Assembly: GCA_900314535.1 (NCBI GenBank)
Contig: OMVT01000014.1
Coordinates: 1-52,244, forward strand
Reading direction: 5' to 3'
Length of the DNA: 52,244 bases
Origin: an uncultured Olsenella sp.
GTDB lineage: Bacteria; Actinomycetota; Coriobacteriia; Coriobacteriales; Atopobiaceae
Every line of letters starts with the position of its first letter. Position 1 is the first letter of the stretch. The notes beneath the pieces are model-generated. The model searched no databases, was not told the origin of the DNA, and worked only from the letters and a program-made list of their open reading frames with translations. This document shows positions 1-8,627 of this stretch, piece by piece. The position numbers and the translations under genes were made by a program.

Positions 1-3
1 CGC

Positions 4-81
4 GATGCATTATGTGCTGGGCGCCGGATGGCCGGGCCCCTCCGCCTGCCGTCCGGCACCCACTCGGCACATAATCGCATC
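4..81. repeat. long imperfect palindrome at the left edge
   Basis: Positions 4-32 pair with 48-81 in reverse complement. GATGC (4-8) pairs with GCATC (77-81), ATTATGTGC (9-17) with GCACATAAT (67-75), and a 15-base arm at 18-32 with 48-62 (two mismatches). C76 and the four bases 63-66 are unpaired. The loop is about 15 bases. It directly precedes a transposase fragment, so it may be an IS end junction or a small non-autonomous element. The pairing is seen directly; the origin is inference. Confidence 0.6.
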
Positions 82-318
82 CAGCGCATTAGAGTCCTTC
101 TTCGCCACGCTCAAGAACGAGATGTACTCGCTGCGCCCGTGGGCGACCAGGGCGGAGGCCCGGCACGCGGTCGTGGGGCTCATCGAGGCCTACTACAACC
201 GCCGGCGCCCCCACTCGACCATCGGCTACCAGGTCCCGGCCGATCGGATGGCGGCCTTCATGGAACGGGCGGAGCGGGCCTTCTCGGAGGACGAGGGGCG
301 ATGCCGATGGCCGCCTAG
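77..318 (+). pseudogene. IS3-family transposase, C-terminal fragment
   Basis: The fragment encodes the last part of an IS3-type integrase domain (rve/DDE). It includes the block ESFFATLKNE, carrying the final catalytic Glu, and the characteristic tail YYNRRRPHSTIGY. The first two catalytic Asp regions are absent, so it starts inside the gene. The frame carrying the motif runs on past 318 without a natural end, whereas the neighbouring frame stops at 316-318, so a late frameshift is likely. It cannot encode an active transposase. A short unrelated C-terminal gene fragment follows at once, which fits repeated insertion and deletion at this site. Confidence 0.75.
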
Positions 319-360
319 AACCGACCGATTGCCTGTCCGATATATTGAAACAGATCAGAG

Positions 361-567
361 GTCCTGTTCCGGCTCGAGGAGGGCTTCGGCGCGAGGCCCG
401 AGGCGGACGCCGCCGGCGCCCGGGTCGTCGTCGACCCCGCCGCGCCCGGCGCCCAGAAGCTCGACGCGGCGGTCAGGGCGTGGGCGGCGATGCGCGCGCG
501 GAGGGGCTCGGGGGAGATCTCCGAGGAGGAGTACGTCGACTGGAAGCGCGGGTTCACCGGAAGGTAG
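361..567 (+). pseudogene. C-terminal fragment of an unidentified protein
   Basis: One open frame of 68 codons ends at a TAG (565-567). It has very high GC third positions and a plausible protein tail (WAAMRARRG, then EISEEEYVDWKRGF). The frame opens only after a TGA at 346-348, and no start codon with a ribosome site is visible. This looks like the last third of a gene truncated at about 361 by the IS remnant upstream. The tail is acidic and helical, but I do not recognise the family. Confidence 0.4.
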
Positions 568-919
568 AATTCGGCGGTTATGGGGGCAATCCCCGCGAAA
601 CGGAAAACGGTTGCCCCCACAACGGGCCATTTTGCGCTGGATTCGAGGAAGGGCTTCAGCGCGGTGCGGGCGACGCCTGTGGCTTGACGGCCCGTTTGAT
701 AAAATGACTAACTGGCGGTCGCTTGCGGAATTGGCCTTTGTGCATACTTCCGTCGGCAAGCCCCCGAACGATAAAAACGCGTTGAGTTCATTTGAGTTCA
801 ACGCAGACATGGATTTCGGGGTGAATCCGTGAACATGATAGACACTGAGACACTGCAGAGACGGGAGGGTGTCCCAGTACAAACTCTGATTACTTTAGAG
901 TGGGGGTAAGCCGTTTGGC
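568..919. other. intergenic stretch, no gene seen
   Basis: No frame has convincing codon use or a start. The only structure noted is a short repeat at 781-801, where TTGAGTTCA occurs twice with one base between. The last 20 bases before 920 contain a purine run (GAGTGGGGG) that could serve as the ribosome site of the nitrilase gene. Composition is visibly more AT-rich than the fragment before it. Confidence 0.4.
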
Positions 920-1840
920 ATGAAAGACATAGAGAGCATCTGCAGAATCGCAGTGGTGCAAGCGGAGCCCGTGATGTTCGACAAGAGCGCCTCGCTCGAG
1001 AAGGCCCTTCGCTGCATCGACGAGGCCGCGGCGCATCATCCGAACCTCATCGTTTTTCCCGAGCTCTTTATCCCCGGGTATCCCGTTGGGATGAATTTCG
1101 GCTTCAGCATAGGGAGGCGAAGCGAGGAGGGTAGGAAGGACTGGAAGCGTTACTACGATGCCTCTGCCGTTGCGGGGGAAGCGGAGTTTCAGCGGCTTGC
1201 GGAGGCGGCACGGAACACCGGTGCCTACATCAGCATCGGCTTTTCCGAGAGGGACGCCGTCAATGGGACGCTTTACAACAGCAACGCCATTTTTGAGCCG
1301 GACGGATCGTGCAAGGTGCATAGAAAATTAAAGCCCACGGGTTCCGAGCGGGTTGTATGGGGGGATGCCGACAAGGGGTACTTCCCCGTCACCTCAACGC
1401 CGTGGGGGCCGATCGGCAGCTTGATTTGCTGGGAAAGCTACATGCCGCTCGCTCGCGTGGCTCTGTACCAAAAGGGCATCACGATATACATCTCGCCCAA
1501 CACTAACGACAACCCGGAGTGGCAGGCCACCATTCAGCACATAGCGATAGAGGGCAAGTGCTTCTTCGTTAACGCTGATATGGTCATCAGGCGCGAGTCG
1601 TATCCCTCAGACCTGCATGAGGGGGATGTCGCGTCGCGGTTTCCGGAATATGTCTGCAGGGGCGGAAGCTGCATCATCGATCCACGCGGACATTACGTGA
1701 CGGAACCGGTCTGGGATGAGGAGGCTATTATTTACGCGGAGCTCGATATGGGCCTGACCGTATCTTGCAAGATGGAGCATGACGTGGTCGGGCATTACGC
1801 ACGCCCGGACGTCCTCGAGCTGAACGTCAACGAAAAATAG
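920..1840 (+). CDS. nitrilase (carbon-nitrogen hydrolase family)
   Basis: 306 aa. The nitrilase catalytic triad is visible: Glu48 in FPELFIPGYP, Lys136 in HRKLKPT and Cys170 in LICWESYMPLAR. The CWE-x-YMPLAR block and the full length match aliphatic/aromatic nitrilases, which hydrolyse R-CN to the acid and ammonia, rather than amidases or cyanide dihydratases; the exact substrate cannot be read. The protein is cytosolic, with no signal peptide. The ATG at 920 follows GAGTGGGGG by about 9 bases. It stands alone, with no co-directional partner, between transposase debris on both sides, which suggests arrival by transfer. A possible physiological role is use of plant- or host-derived nitriles as a nitrogen source. 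Confidence 0.9.
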   Translation: MKDIESICRIAVVQAEPVMFDKSASLEKALRCIDEAAAHHPNLIVFPELFIPGYPVGMNFGFSIGRRSEEGRKDWKRYYDASAVAGEAEFQRLAEAARNTGAYISIGFSERDAVNGTLYNSNAIFEPDGSCKVHRKLKPTGSERVVWGDADKGYFPVTSTPWGPIGSLICWESYMPLARVALYQKGITIYISPNTNDNPEWQATIQHIAIEGKCFFVNADMVIRRESYPSDLHEGDVASRFPEYVCRGGSCIIDPRGHYVTEPVWDEEAIIYAELDMGLTVSCKMEHDVVGHYARPDVLELNVNEK

Positions 1841-2302
1841 GCTGGGGCGATTACCAATCCCGCAATCATGGCGGGTTGGTTGGCCAGGGGAAGGATTTCC
1901 TGGCGCGATTCGAGGTCGCCGTGGCGTGCAAGCGATTCGCTGGCTCGCGGTTTCCCATGGCGGCATACATAGCCTCATGCATCGCCCGATCAAATTGAGG
2001 CGATGGGCGAGTTCGGCAGGTACTACGAGAAACGCTGGGGGTGCGGCATGTGGCGCGACAAGGCGCTCGAGGCAGTTGCCCGCGAGCGCCTGAAAGCGGC
2101 CTACGCCATCATGCTCGACCAGCTCCCCTACCTGGCTGCCTAGGCCCTCTCAAGACCACTTGGAAAAGCGCCCTCCCGTCGGGCGCGTCGCGGCACGCCG
2201 AAATCTCCTCGAAGGGTTGGGAAAGCCATAGAGAAACCTCGCGCCTTGCTACGTGAGGAGCAGGCGCACCTCAAAGACGCTGCTCGGCAAAAGGCGGTGC
2301 TG
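1841..2302. other. intergenic stretch with one small ORF fragment
   Basis: Apart from the 46-codon ORF at 2003-2143, no gene-like frame is seen. The region lies between the nitrilase and the convergent ACT-domain gene, and probably contains further mobile-element debris. Confidence 0.35.
2003..2143 (+). pseudogene. small ORF, probable gene fragment
   Basis: 46 codons from ATG 2003 to TAG 2143, ending with KAAYAIMLDQLPYLAA. Codon use is the GC-rich type of real genes here, but the ORF has no clear ribosome site and no recognised family. It is short and sits in IS-scarred DNA, so a C-terminal remnant of a longer gene is the likeliest reading. Confidence 0.25.
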
Positions 2303-2671
2303 TCACTCGACGATTTCGTATCCCGTGCGCCCGAGAATGTCCAGCGCCTTCTGGTAGCTCTCCTTCTTCATCAAAACGTAGTCGGTGTTGTAGGTCGAGA
2401 TGGCAAAGATCGAGATGCCGTTCTCCGCCAGGATCTCCGCGATGCCGGCCAGTATCCCGATGAGGGAGAAGTCCAGCACCCCCTGGATGCGGAAGCCCTT
2501 CCACCCGTCGTCACGCTCAACAACGTTCGACGGGACATCGCTGGTGGCGCATACCAGGGAATCCTCTTCATCCGTCTTGCCGATGAAGCAGTACTCTGCG
2601 CCAAGGTCTACCAGCGAGTAGTCCTTCACCTTGCATACCGAGAAATCCTGATCGAGCTTCTTCAGTTCCAT
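2303..2671 (-). CDS. ACT-domain protein
   Basis: 122 aa from the ATG at 2671, which has AGGAG eight bases upstream; a longer in-frame start at 2710 lacks this. The C-terminal half (IQGVLDFSLIGILAGIAEIL, then ISIFAISTYNTDYVLMKK) is a typical ACT fold of the CASTOR/ACT_7 type, a small-molecule (often amino-acid) binding regulatory domain. There is no attached enzyme domain, so it is probably a stand-alone sensor. On the minus strand it follows a truncated EamA transporter, and the two may once have formed an operon. The ligand is unknown. Confidence 0.8.
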   Translation of the reverse strand: MELKKLDQDFSVCKVKDYSLVDLGAEYCFIGKTDEEDSLVCATSDVPSNVVERDDGWKGFRIQGVLDFSLIGILAGIAEILAENGISIFAISTYNTDYVLMKKESYQKALDILGRTGYEIVE

Positions 2672-2773
2672 GATGCCTGCTCCTGTCACATTCCGATTGA
2701 ATAACCCCATTATCCTTGCTGACTGCTCCCTCCAGCTGGACGCTCCGAATCCGCAGCCGTCTCATTGGCATGG

Positions 2774-2995
2774 CTATACCGTCGGTCTCTGTGAGCGGAC
2801 CCCTCTCAGCGCGGGCACTTGCGCAAGGCACATGCCGGCGAGGATGACGGCCACGCCCAGCCATTCGACGGCGCCGAGGGGCTCGCCGAGCACGATCATG
2901 GCGATAAAGAGACCGGCGGGGAGCTCGGCGGCCGCCATGACGGTGGAGAGGCCGGCGGGCAGGTGCGGGGAGCCCAGGCCGAAGAGCAGCACCGG
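2774..2995 (-). pseudogene. EamA/DMT transporter, C-terminal remnant
   Basis: About 73 codons encode the last two membrane segments of an EamA (drug/metabolite transporter) protein. The end motif has the family pattern: LPAGLFIAMIVLGEPLGAVE followed by WLGVAVILAG. Intact EamA proteins have about 300 aa and ten helices; here the first eight are missing. The break at about 2995 abuts a minus-strand transposase fragment, so an insertion or deletion removed the 5' part. It lies just upstream of the ACT-domain gene on the same strand. Confidence 0.7.
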
Positions 2996-3090
2996 GTGTG
3001 TTGTACCACTCTATGCAGCCATCGATCCTCTTCCCGAGCTCCTCCAGGCTGACGCCCTCCCAGCCCCTCCCGCAGGACATCTCGTTCTTC
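2996..3090 (-). pseudogene. IS3-family transposase fragment (minus strand)
   Basis: Reading the minus strand gives the catalytic-Glu segment of an IS3-family OrfB: LPKNEMSCGRGWEGVSLEEL, followed by the helix ending in DGCIEWYNT. It stops at the EamA remnant on one side and meets an opposite-strand transposase piece near 3088. It is far too short to function. Confidence 0.65.
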
Positions 3091-3264
3091 GGCAGGCTGA
3101 AAGTCGAGTTCTTCTGCGGAAGGGACTGGCAAGGCGTTGCAATGGATGAGTTCATGGGGAAGCTTGACGGCTGCATGGTCTGGTATCGGGACAGGCGCCG
3201 AAAGAGCGACCTGGGCCATGTCAATCCGATGCAATATCGCAAGAATCTGGGACTAGCAGCATAG
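3085..3264 (+). pseudogene. IS3-family transposase, C-terminal fragment (plus strand)
   Basis: 60 codons start at FFGRLKVEFFCGRDWQGVAM and end with NPMQYRKNLGLAA and a stop. This is the C-terminal tail of an IS3-family OrfB, including the Glu-bearing helix region. It begins exactly where the minus-strand fragment ends, so two copies appear to be joined head to head. A 38-bp IS right end follows the stop (3262-3299). Confidence 0.7.
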
Positions 3265-3299
3265 GATGTATTCGGTCCAAGATTCCCACCGCATCTCCG
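3262..3299 (+). repeat. IS right-end repeat, copy 1
   Basis: This 38-bp segment starts at the transposase stop codon and matches 3885-3922 at 31 of 38 positions (shared core GATTCGGTCC or close variants). Both copies follow the same transposase C-terminus. They are therefore the right ends of two diverged copies of one IS3-family element. Confidence 0.65.
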
Positions 3300-3320
3300 A
3301 CTGGTAGCTTCTAGATTGCC

Positions 3321-3887
3321 ATTAACACGGAGGCGCCCGAGAACCTGCTGCGCGACGAGCGGGGCAAGCACCACTTCCATGCCGACGGGCCCAACGAGCT
3401 GTGGATCACCGACGTGACCGGGTCCCGCATCCCCGCCGGCAAGGCGTGCCTCTCGCCCATCGCGGGCTGCTCCGGCGGCATGCCGCCGAGCTGGCCGGTC
3501 TCCACCTCGCCCGACGCCGAGATGGCCAGCCCGTCGCTGCCCGGCGCGTGCAGGCGGCTCGGCGAGGGCGGCCATCCCAGGATCCGCCCGGACCGCGGCT
3601 GCCATTGCCGCTGGCCGGGATGGACAAGGATATGCGATGAGAATGGCCTGGCCAGGTCGATGCCGGGGAAGGGTTGCAGCCCCGGCAGCGCGAGGTGCGA
3701 GGGCTTCTTCGGAAGATTGAAGATAGAATTCTTCCACGGCTGCGACTGGGCCGGGGTCACGATCGAGGAGTTCATGGACATGCTCGACGCCTACCTCAGA
3801 TGGCATAGGGATGTCAGGACAAAGGGCGATCTGGATTACAGGAGCCCCATGCAGTACCGCAGGGACTTGGGCCTGCTGGCAGCGTAG
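3321..3887 (+). pseudogene. IS3-family transposase (OrfB), 5'-truncated
   Basis: About 188 codons remain of a protein that is usually about 280-300 aa. The DDE core is present in order: ADGPNELWITDVTG (first Asp), the PDRGCH block (second Asp) and ARCEGFFGRLKIEFFHG (Glu). The tail is MQYRRDLGLLAA. The N-terminal helix-turn-helix and OrfA are missing and no proper start is visible; the first in-frame ATG (3414) lies inside the first Asp block. Substitutions around the second Asp also suggest decay. It ends in a second copy of the 38-bp IS right end. Confidence 0.8.
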
Positions 3888-3922
3888 GATGGATTCGGTC
3901 CAGGATCACCACCGCAGTCCCG
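3885..3922 (+). repeat. IS right-end repeat, copy 2
   Basis: This is the partner of 3262-3299 and starts at the stop codon of the longer transposase remnant. No matching left end was found in the window, consistent with truncation from the left. Confidence 0.65.
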
Positions 3923-4134
3923 TTCGGACAAGGCAAACGCTCATGTAATGTCTCGCTTGCTGCGCTTCAGCTGCGACTCTCTTCGGAGGCTGCGATAGCG
4001 TTGACCTACATCTGGGGATGCTTTATTATTTAGCCATTGAGACGCTCACACGTTCGATTCGAGCTGTGGGCAGGAGAGCCGTCAGGTGCCGGAGGCACTT
4101 GGCGGTTTCTCTGTATATAGGGAGGTGGTGTAGT

Positions 4135-5058
4135 ATGTCGCGCGAAAATCCCAAGCCTTTCAAGACTATCGACGAGCAGGTCGAAATCTTGCGGTCACGT
4201 GGGCTTGGCATCAGCGATCAGAATCGCGCAGCTGCCTTCCTCCTGCGCGAAAACTACTATGCTGTCGTGAATGGCTACAAGGATGCCTTTCTTGACCTTG
4301 AAGCCTCCAACCTTGCTGGTGAGGACCGTTATCGTGATGGATCTACCTTCGACGCCTTGAGCCGTGTGTTCATCTTCGACAAGGAGCTGCGCGACGTCAC
4401 CATGGCAATACTTCTCGAGGCCGAAGCTGCCATGCGCACAGCAACCGTTTACGCCTTCTGCTCGGTACATGGCGGGCCAGATGACTACCTGGATCCTGCA
4501 TGCTACTGCTCCAAGTCCGATTACAGACCAGAATGGCGGTACACCAAAGGGCTCATTCGACTTCTTTCGACTCTGCAGGGGGTACGTGACAACCGACCTC
4601 ACAAAGCCTACATTGCCCACTACGATAAAAACTATCACGTCGTTCCTTTGTGGGTGGCTTCTAAGTGTCTCACGTTCGGGACAATGTCGGCTTTCTTCGA
4701 CTTCCAAGAGCAGTCTGTGAAGACTCGCACCTGCGTGGCGCTGGCACGTGCCCTGGGACGTCCGGTGGTCAAGCAGCGGGCACTCGAATATGCCTACCAC
4801 ACCCTACCTGAGTTCAGAAACGTCTGTGCTCACGGGGAGAGGTTGTATTGTGCCCGAGCTGGTAAGAACATCGATAAGGGCTTTGGAGAACTGCTGCGCG
4901 CTATGAGTACCGTGGTTCCTGCCGAGCGCCTTTCATCTTATGCTTGTGAGGTGCTGGCGCTTCTGCGTGAAGTGGGTGCAGCTGATGCCGGCCTCGAAGA
5001 ATCGCTTCTGCGAGGCATGCGCCTGACCGAGCATGATTTTGAGACAATGATTCTTTAA
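4135..5058 (+). CDS. Abi family protein (AbiD/AbiF-like, HEPN-type)
   Basis: 307 aa. The start is the ATG at 4135, which has GGAGGTGG about 7 bases upstream; the frame opens earlier at 4018 but without a ribosome site. It matches the Abi_2 family (abortive infection, AbiD/AbiF). It begins KPFKTIDEQVEILRSRG and has a long helical middle with PLWVASKCLTFGTMSAFF. A HEPN-like R-x4-H motif lies at Arg228-His233 (RNVCAH), the arrangement found in HEPN ribonucleases. The family is known to abort phage infection, probably through RNA cleavage. It stands alone beside IS remnants, a usual place for defence genes. Activity here is inferred. Confidence 0.88.
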   Translation: MSRENPKPFKTIDEQVEILRSRGLGISDQNRAAAFLLRENYYAVVNGYKDAFLDLEASNLAGEDRYRDGSTFDALSRVFIFDKELRDVTMAILLEAEAAMRTATVYAFCSVHGGPDDYLDPACYCSKSDYRPEWRYTKGLIRLLSTLQGVRDNRPHKAYIAHYDKNYHVVPLWVASKCLTFGTMSAFFDFQEQSVKTRTCVALARALGRPVVKQRALEYAYHTLPEFRNVCAHGERLYCARAGKNIDKGFGELLRAMSTVVPAERLSSYACEVLALLREVGAADAGLEESLLRGMRLTEHDFETMIL

Positions 5059-5139
5059 ATCAGCGTGAAGAAAACTTGATTTATCAAGGAAGCGAGACCG
5101 ATGGTATCCAGACCCGCTCAGTGCTCTTCCGGTGGATGA

Positions 5140-5394
5140 GTGGCGCATATGGATATGGGGATGTTTCGTGTAGCATCTGCTGAGGGGAAGGGAGGAGACA
5201 ACCCCTCGGGTGAGCTATCCGGCTATGCGCAGGAGCGAACACGCGAACAGGAGTTGAGCTGGAAGCTGGACGCGCTTGCGGCGATTGGGATAGCAGACAA
5301 GAGTATCCTCCAACGTGCTAGCGGCATACCGAAGCTATTTATCAGAGCAGTTAGATGCTCCGTGCAGAGTCATCTAAGACCGCCTGGTGCTTAA
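5140..5394 (+). CDS. hypothetical protein, weakly supported
   Basis: 84 codons from a GTG at 5140, with an ATG three codons later. There is only a weak purine run (GGTGGATGA) ahead. The middle (QELSWKLDALAAIGIADKS) could be a helix. No family is recognised and the composition is not strongly gene-like. It may be a remnant or a chance ORF. Confidence 0.2.
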   Translation: MAHMDMGMFRVASAEGKGGDNPSGELSGYAQERTREQELSWKLDALAAIGIADKSILQRASGIPKLFIRAVRCSVQSHLRPPGA

Positions 5395-5574
5395 CAATGG
5401 CAATGCACCTCCATAGACTGTGACCTCAAACATTTCGGCTGCAACGTATTGCCACTTGGGGCAGCTCATAGGCTTGCCCCCAATTGTTGCAGGAGAAGAT
5501 GCTGCATCCTAATGACAGCGGACTTGATTGAAGAGGATGATTGGCCAGGCAGGGCCTGCATATGCCCACCGTTC

Positions 5575-5947
5575 TCAGACAGCTTCAAGCCAGCTTGTCA
5601 GATCATCTGCCCAGGCCTTGTCATGCGTCTCCAATGCATTGGCGAGCTGCATTGTTTGCTGCCGTATGGCCTCCGATATCTTCTGGGGAAGGGCGGGATG
5701 CTTTTTCAGGATCTCCTCCGGCATGGCAATCTCTTCTAGGGAGAGCCAACACGATATAGAAGAGCTGCGCGAGATCGAGCATGCTGTGGCTAAATGCATT
5801 GAGGAGAATGGAAAGGCAGATGACGGCCCAGAGCGCGATGCACACGAGCCTGGCTATCCGCATCTTGCGAATAGAGAAGCTGCCGATCTTCGTAAGCATC
5901 CCTCGGAATTCTTCGTAGCTGAACTCGACCTTGTATTCGATATCCAT
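5575..5947 (-). pseudogene. small membrane-protein locus, frameshifted
   Basis: On the minus strand, ATG 5947 (AGGAG four bases ahead) opens MDIEYKVEFSYEEFRGMLTK. A basic stretch and one membrane helix follow (ARLVCIALWAVICLSILLNA). After LFYIV the gene-like reading moves by one base into another frame, giving SLEEIAMPEEILKKHPALPQ and ending with a stop at 5575. The original frame continues only with low-quality sequence to 5621. The start resembles YcxB-like small membrane proteins, but I am not certain. It could instead be two genes, the second starting at ATG 5724 (49 aa). It lies downstream of cyuA on the same strand. Confidence 0.45.
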
Positions 5948-6051
5948 GGCGCTCCTGCATTTTGAGGATGGGTCCATGTTCAGCTTATGGGGACCAGGTC
6001 AGCGCAGCGTACGGTAAGAGCAGACTCCTGCTTTGGATGATGCTCCTGCAA

Positions 6052-7347
6052 TCAGCGCTCTCTGCAGTCCCGCTGCTCCTTCTTGGCAAGCATGATTTCG
6101 AGGATCTCACGGTCGACATCTTTCATGCCGTTGTGGGCGATGCGGGCCATGTTCTCGATGCTCTGCTCTGGTGTGACGTCGCATATGCCATCGCTTGCAC
6201 GAAGTGCCGAGCCTGCGCATGCCATCTTCGCAGATAGATAGGCCGCATTCGTTGCCATTGCCAGTTTCATTGCGCAGCCGCATTTTCCGCCGTCGCAGAT
6301 CATGCCGGCGATGGTGCCCGTCATGTTGCGGATGGCAAAGCCCATCTCATCGGTACTGCCGCCCCAGAGCTTCACGAGCGCAGCGGAAGCTGCAGTGGAG
6401 GCAGCGGCTGCACAGGTGCAGACAGCCGAAAGCTTGCCTATTCTCGCATTGATGTAGCTGTTGAGCAGATGTCCGAAGGCAAGGGAGCGTGCCAGGCTGG
6501 TGCGGTCGGATCCTGCATGCTCTGCGGCAATGGTGAGCGGAAGCGTGAGGGCAAGGCCCTTGCTGCCGGCACCGGCACTGCTCGAGACCGTGCAGGGTGC
6601 GCCATCGAGCCTCGACTCGATGGCAGAGCCGACGGCACGCATCATCTCGTCTGCCTCTCCGACAAATGTGGTCTTGGAGAGGGCGGAGGCGATGCCGACA
6701 GGGCTTGGATGCTCCTCGGCGTAGGCGGCCACTTGACTGTTGATTTCTGCAGCATCGACGAGCCAGTCGATGTCTGCCGGGTCCATGCGGTCTGCGAGCC
6801 CGCTTATCTCGGCTATGGTCATGTCTTCAAGCGAAGCTGTGAGGTTTGGCTTTTCGCTCTTCGCTTCTGCATCCTTCTCGAAGCAGGTCTTCCCGTCGCG
6901 TGTGACCTCGACGATATTCGTGTGTGCTCCTTCGATCAGGGCTTCTGCTGTCTCTTCGCCAGATGCTATCGTGCAGCGAGCATAGATGCTGCTCTTATCT
7001 GTGTCGACCTTTACTTCCACCTTGCCTGATTCCACGAGCGCATGGGCTGCCTTCACGATTTCGGACGTGATGCCAGAGAAGATCTGAAGGCCATGCTCGG
7101 TTGTGCCGATGAGGGCGCCCAGGGCTGCGGCATAGGGCATGCCGACAGCATCGAAGCCAGGAATCGCGACAGACATGCCGTTCTTGTAGAGGCCGGGGTT
7201 GACGGTGAGGGAGATATGTTCTGGCGCGCCTTCGAGCGTGGCTGCTGCCGCTGCAGCAGCAAGTGCGGCACAGGCAGGCTCGGTGCAGCCAAGAGAAGGG
7301 GCGACCGTCTCGTGCAGGAATGAGAGAGCCTCATCTGTGTCCATCAT
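6052..7347 (-). CDS. cyuA: L-cysteine desulfidase / serine dehydratase alpha-like (UPF0597)
   Basis: 431 aa, full length for the CyuA/YhaM (UPF0597) family. These are oxygen-sensitive [4Fe-4S] enzymes that break L-cysteine into pyruvate, ammonia and H2S. The family cysteines are present: Cys21 in SLGCTEPAC, a Cys pair in SAVCTCAAA, and ICDGGKCGCAMK near the C-terminus. The glycine-rich block SSSAGAGSKGLALTLP is also typical. The start ATG-ATG at 7347 has AGAGGAAG about 11 bases upstream. It is transcribed away from hsp33. Known family members are induced by cysteine; no regulator lies next to it here. Confidence 0.88.
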   Translation of the reverse strand: MMDTDEALSFLHETVAPSLGCTEPACAALAAAAAAATLEGAPEHISLTVNPGLYKNGMSVAIPGFDAVGMPYAAALGALIGTTEHGLQIFSGITSEIVKAAHALVESGKVEVKVDTDKSSIYARCTIASGEETAEALIEGAHTNIVEVTRDGKTCFEKDAEAKSEKPNLTASLEDMTIAEISGLADRMDPADIDWLVDAAEINSQVAAYAEEHPSPVGIASALSKTTFVGEADEMMRAVGSAIESRLDGAPCTVSSSAGAGSKGLALTLPLTIAAEHAGSDRTSLARSLAFGHLLNSYINARIGKLSAVCTCAAAASTAASAALVKLWGGSTDEMGFAIRNMTGTIAGMICDGGKCGCAMKLAMATNAAYLSAKMACAGSALRASDGICDVTPEQSIENMARIAHNGMKDVDREILEIMLAKKEQRDCRER

Positions 7348-7586
7348 GAGCAGATTCTTCCTCTCTGTGGCTGGCCTGCCAGTCTCTGCTGTCTCGTGGT
7401 TTCAGGCTCCATCATTCTACCGAGTCTCTTTTTCCATTTCCGCACAGAGCTTCCAGGCATGGCTGCCGTGAACATGTGATGTGCGGCCTGTGAGGTCGCA
7501 ATTCTTGCATGACAGGGATGATGTTTTGGGGTATCACACAAGCCAATGAAGAGGTGCCTTATGGCACGCAGGCAGAGGAGAGTTCC
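7348..7586. promoter_or_regulatory. divergent intergenic region between cyuA and hslO
   Basis: About 240 bases separate the two divergent starts. A short palindrome, GTGCC-TTAT-GGCAC (7556-7569), lies 17 bases before the hslO start. No consensus promoter is clear. Both genes respond to thiol or redox stress in other bacteria, so shared control is possible but not shown. Confidence 0.3.
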
Positions 7587-8513
7587 ATGGCAGATACCAT
7601 CATCGATTTTGCGGATGCAAAGATCCGCGCCCATGACCATATCGTCCGCGGCACGGCAGCAGACGGGCAGCTCCGTGCCTTCGCTATCACCGGACGCGAG
7701 ACCGTGCAGGCAGCAAGCGACCATCACCATACGAGCAACGTCGTGACGGCAGCGCTCGGACGCCTCATGATGGCAGCACAGATGATCGGCGCAATGTCGA
7801 AGGTGGACGACGAGCTCGTGACGCTGAGCATACGCGGCGATGGCCCGGTCGGCGGCCTTACGGTCACCGCGAACAACAGGGGGCAGGTCAAGGGATTCGC
7901 GAACCATCCGAATGTCTGGCTCCCGCTGAGGGAAGACGGCCATCTCGATGTCGGACGTTCGCTTGCGCCCGGCACGCTTTCCGTCGTGCATGACATACCG
8001 GGGATGGACCCCTATTCGAGCACGGTCGGCCTTGTCACAGGGGAGATTGCAGACGATCTCACATACTACTTCGCCGTGAGCGAGCAGATCCCCACGACGC
8101 TCGGCGTCGGTGTCCTTGTGGATACGGACTTCTCCGTGCGCCAGGCGGGCGGCTTCCTTATCCAGGCAATGCCGGGCTGCTACGACTATGTGCTTGAGGA
8201 CCTCGAGAGCAATATGCGTGGCGTGAAGTCGGTCACGGACATGCTCGAGAGCGGCATGAGCCCCACTGACATGCTTGACCATCTGCTGCGTGGCATGGAC
8301 TTCCAGGAGCTTTCTGTCATGCCTGCCGAGTTCCACTGCGGCTGCGACCGCTCGAGCGCAGCCCGGTGCGTGATGGCTTTGGGGGAGCATGAGATGCGTG
8401 ACATGATTGCGAAGGGCGAGCCTGCCGATGTCCACTGCCACTTCTGCGGCGCGAACTACATCTTCGCTCCTGAAGAGCTCGAAGAGATGCTCGGATCGAG
8501 CTGCCTGCCTTAG
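7587..8513 (+). CDS. hslO: redox-regulated chaperone Hsp33
   Basis: 308 aa. Hsp33 is a cytosolic holdase activated by disulfide formation under oxidative stress. The zinc-binding switch is visible at the C-terminus: Cys251-Gly-Cys253 (HCGCDRS) and Cys284-x2-Cys287 (CHFCGANY). The N-terminal domain (DHIVRGTAADGQLRAFAITG) is canonical. The ATG at 7587 is chosen because GGAG precedes it; an in-frame ATG at 7509 would add 26 residues not typical of the family. The last 110 bases recur imperfectly at 9529-9640, so the current 3' end may have been supplied by an inserted element. Confidence 0.93.
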   Translation: MADTIIDFADAKIRAHDHIVRGTAADGQLRAFAITGRETVQAASDHHHTSNVVTAALGRLMMAAQMIGAMSKVDDELVTLSIRGDGPVGGLTVTANNRGQVKGFANHPNVWLPLREDGHLDVGRSLAPGTLSVVHDIPGMDPYSSTVGLVTGEIADDLTYYFAVSEQIPTTLGVGVLVDTDFSVRQAGGFLIQAMPGCYDYVLEDLESNMRGVKSVTDMLESGMSPTDMLDHLLRGMDFQELSVMPAEFHCGCDRSSAARCVMALGEHEMRDMIAKGEPADVHCHFCGANYIFAPEELEEMLGSSCLP

Positions 8514-8627
8514 ATAGAACAGATGCGACCCGGCGAAGTGCTCTCTTGCGAAACGCTAAGCTGTATTTCGTCGGGCGCTGGACCGCGGAGCGCTCTGTCA
8601 TGCTTCTATAGCATGCGCCGGCGACGT

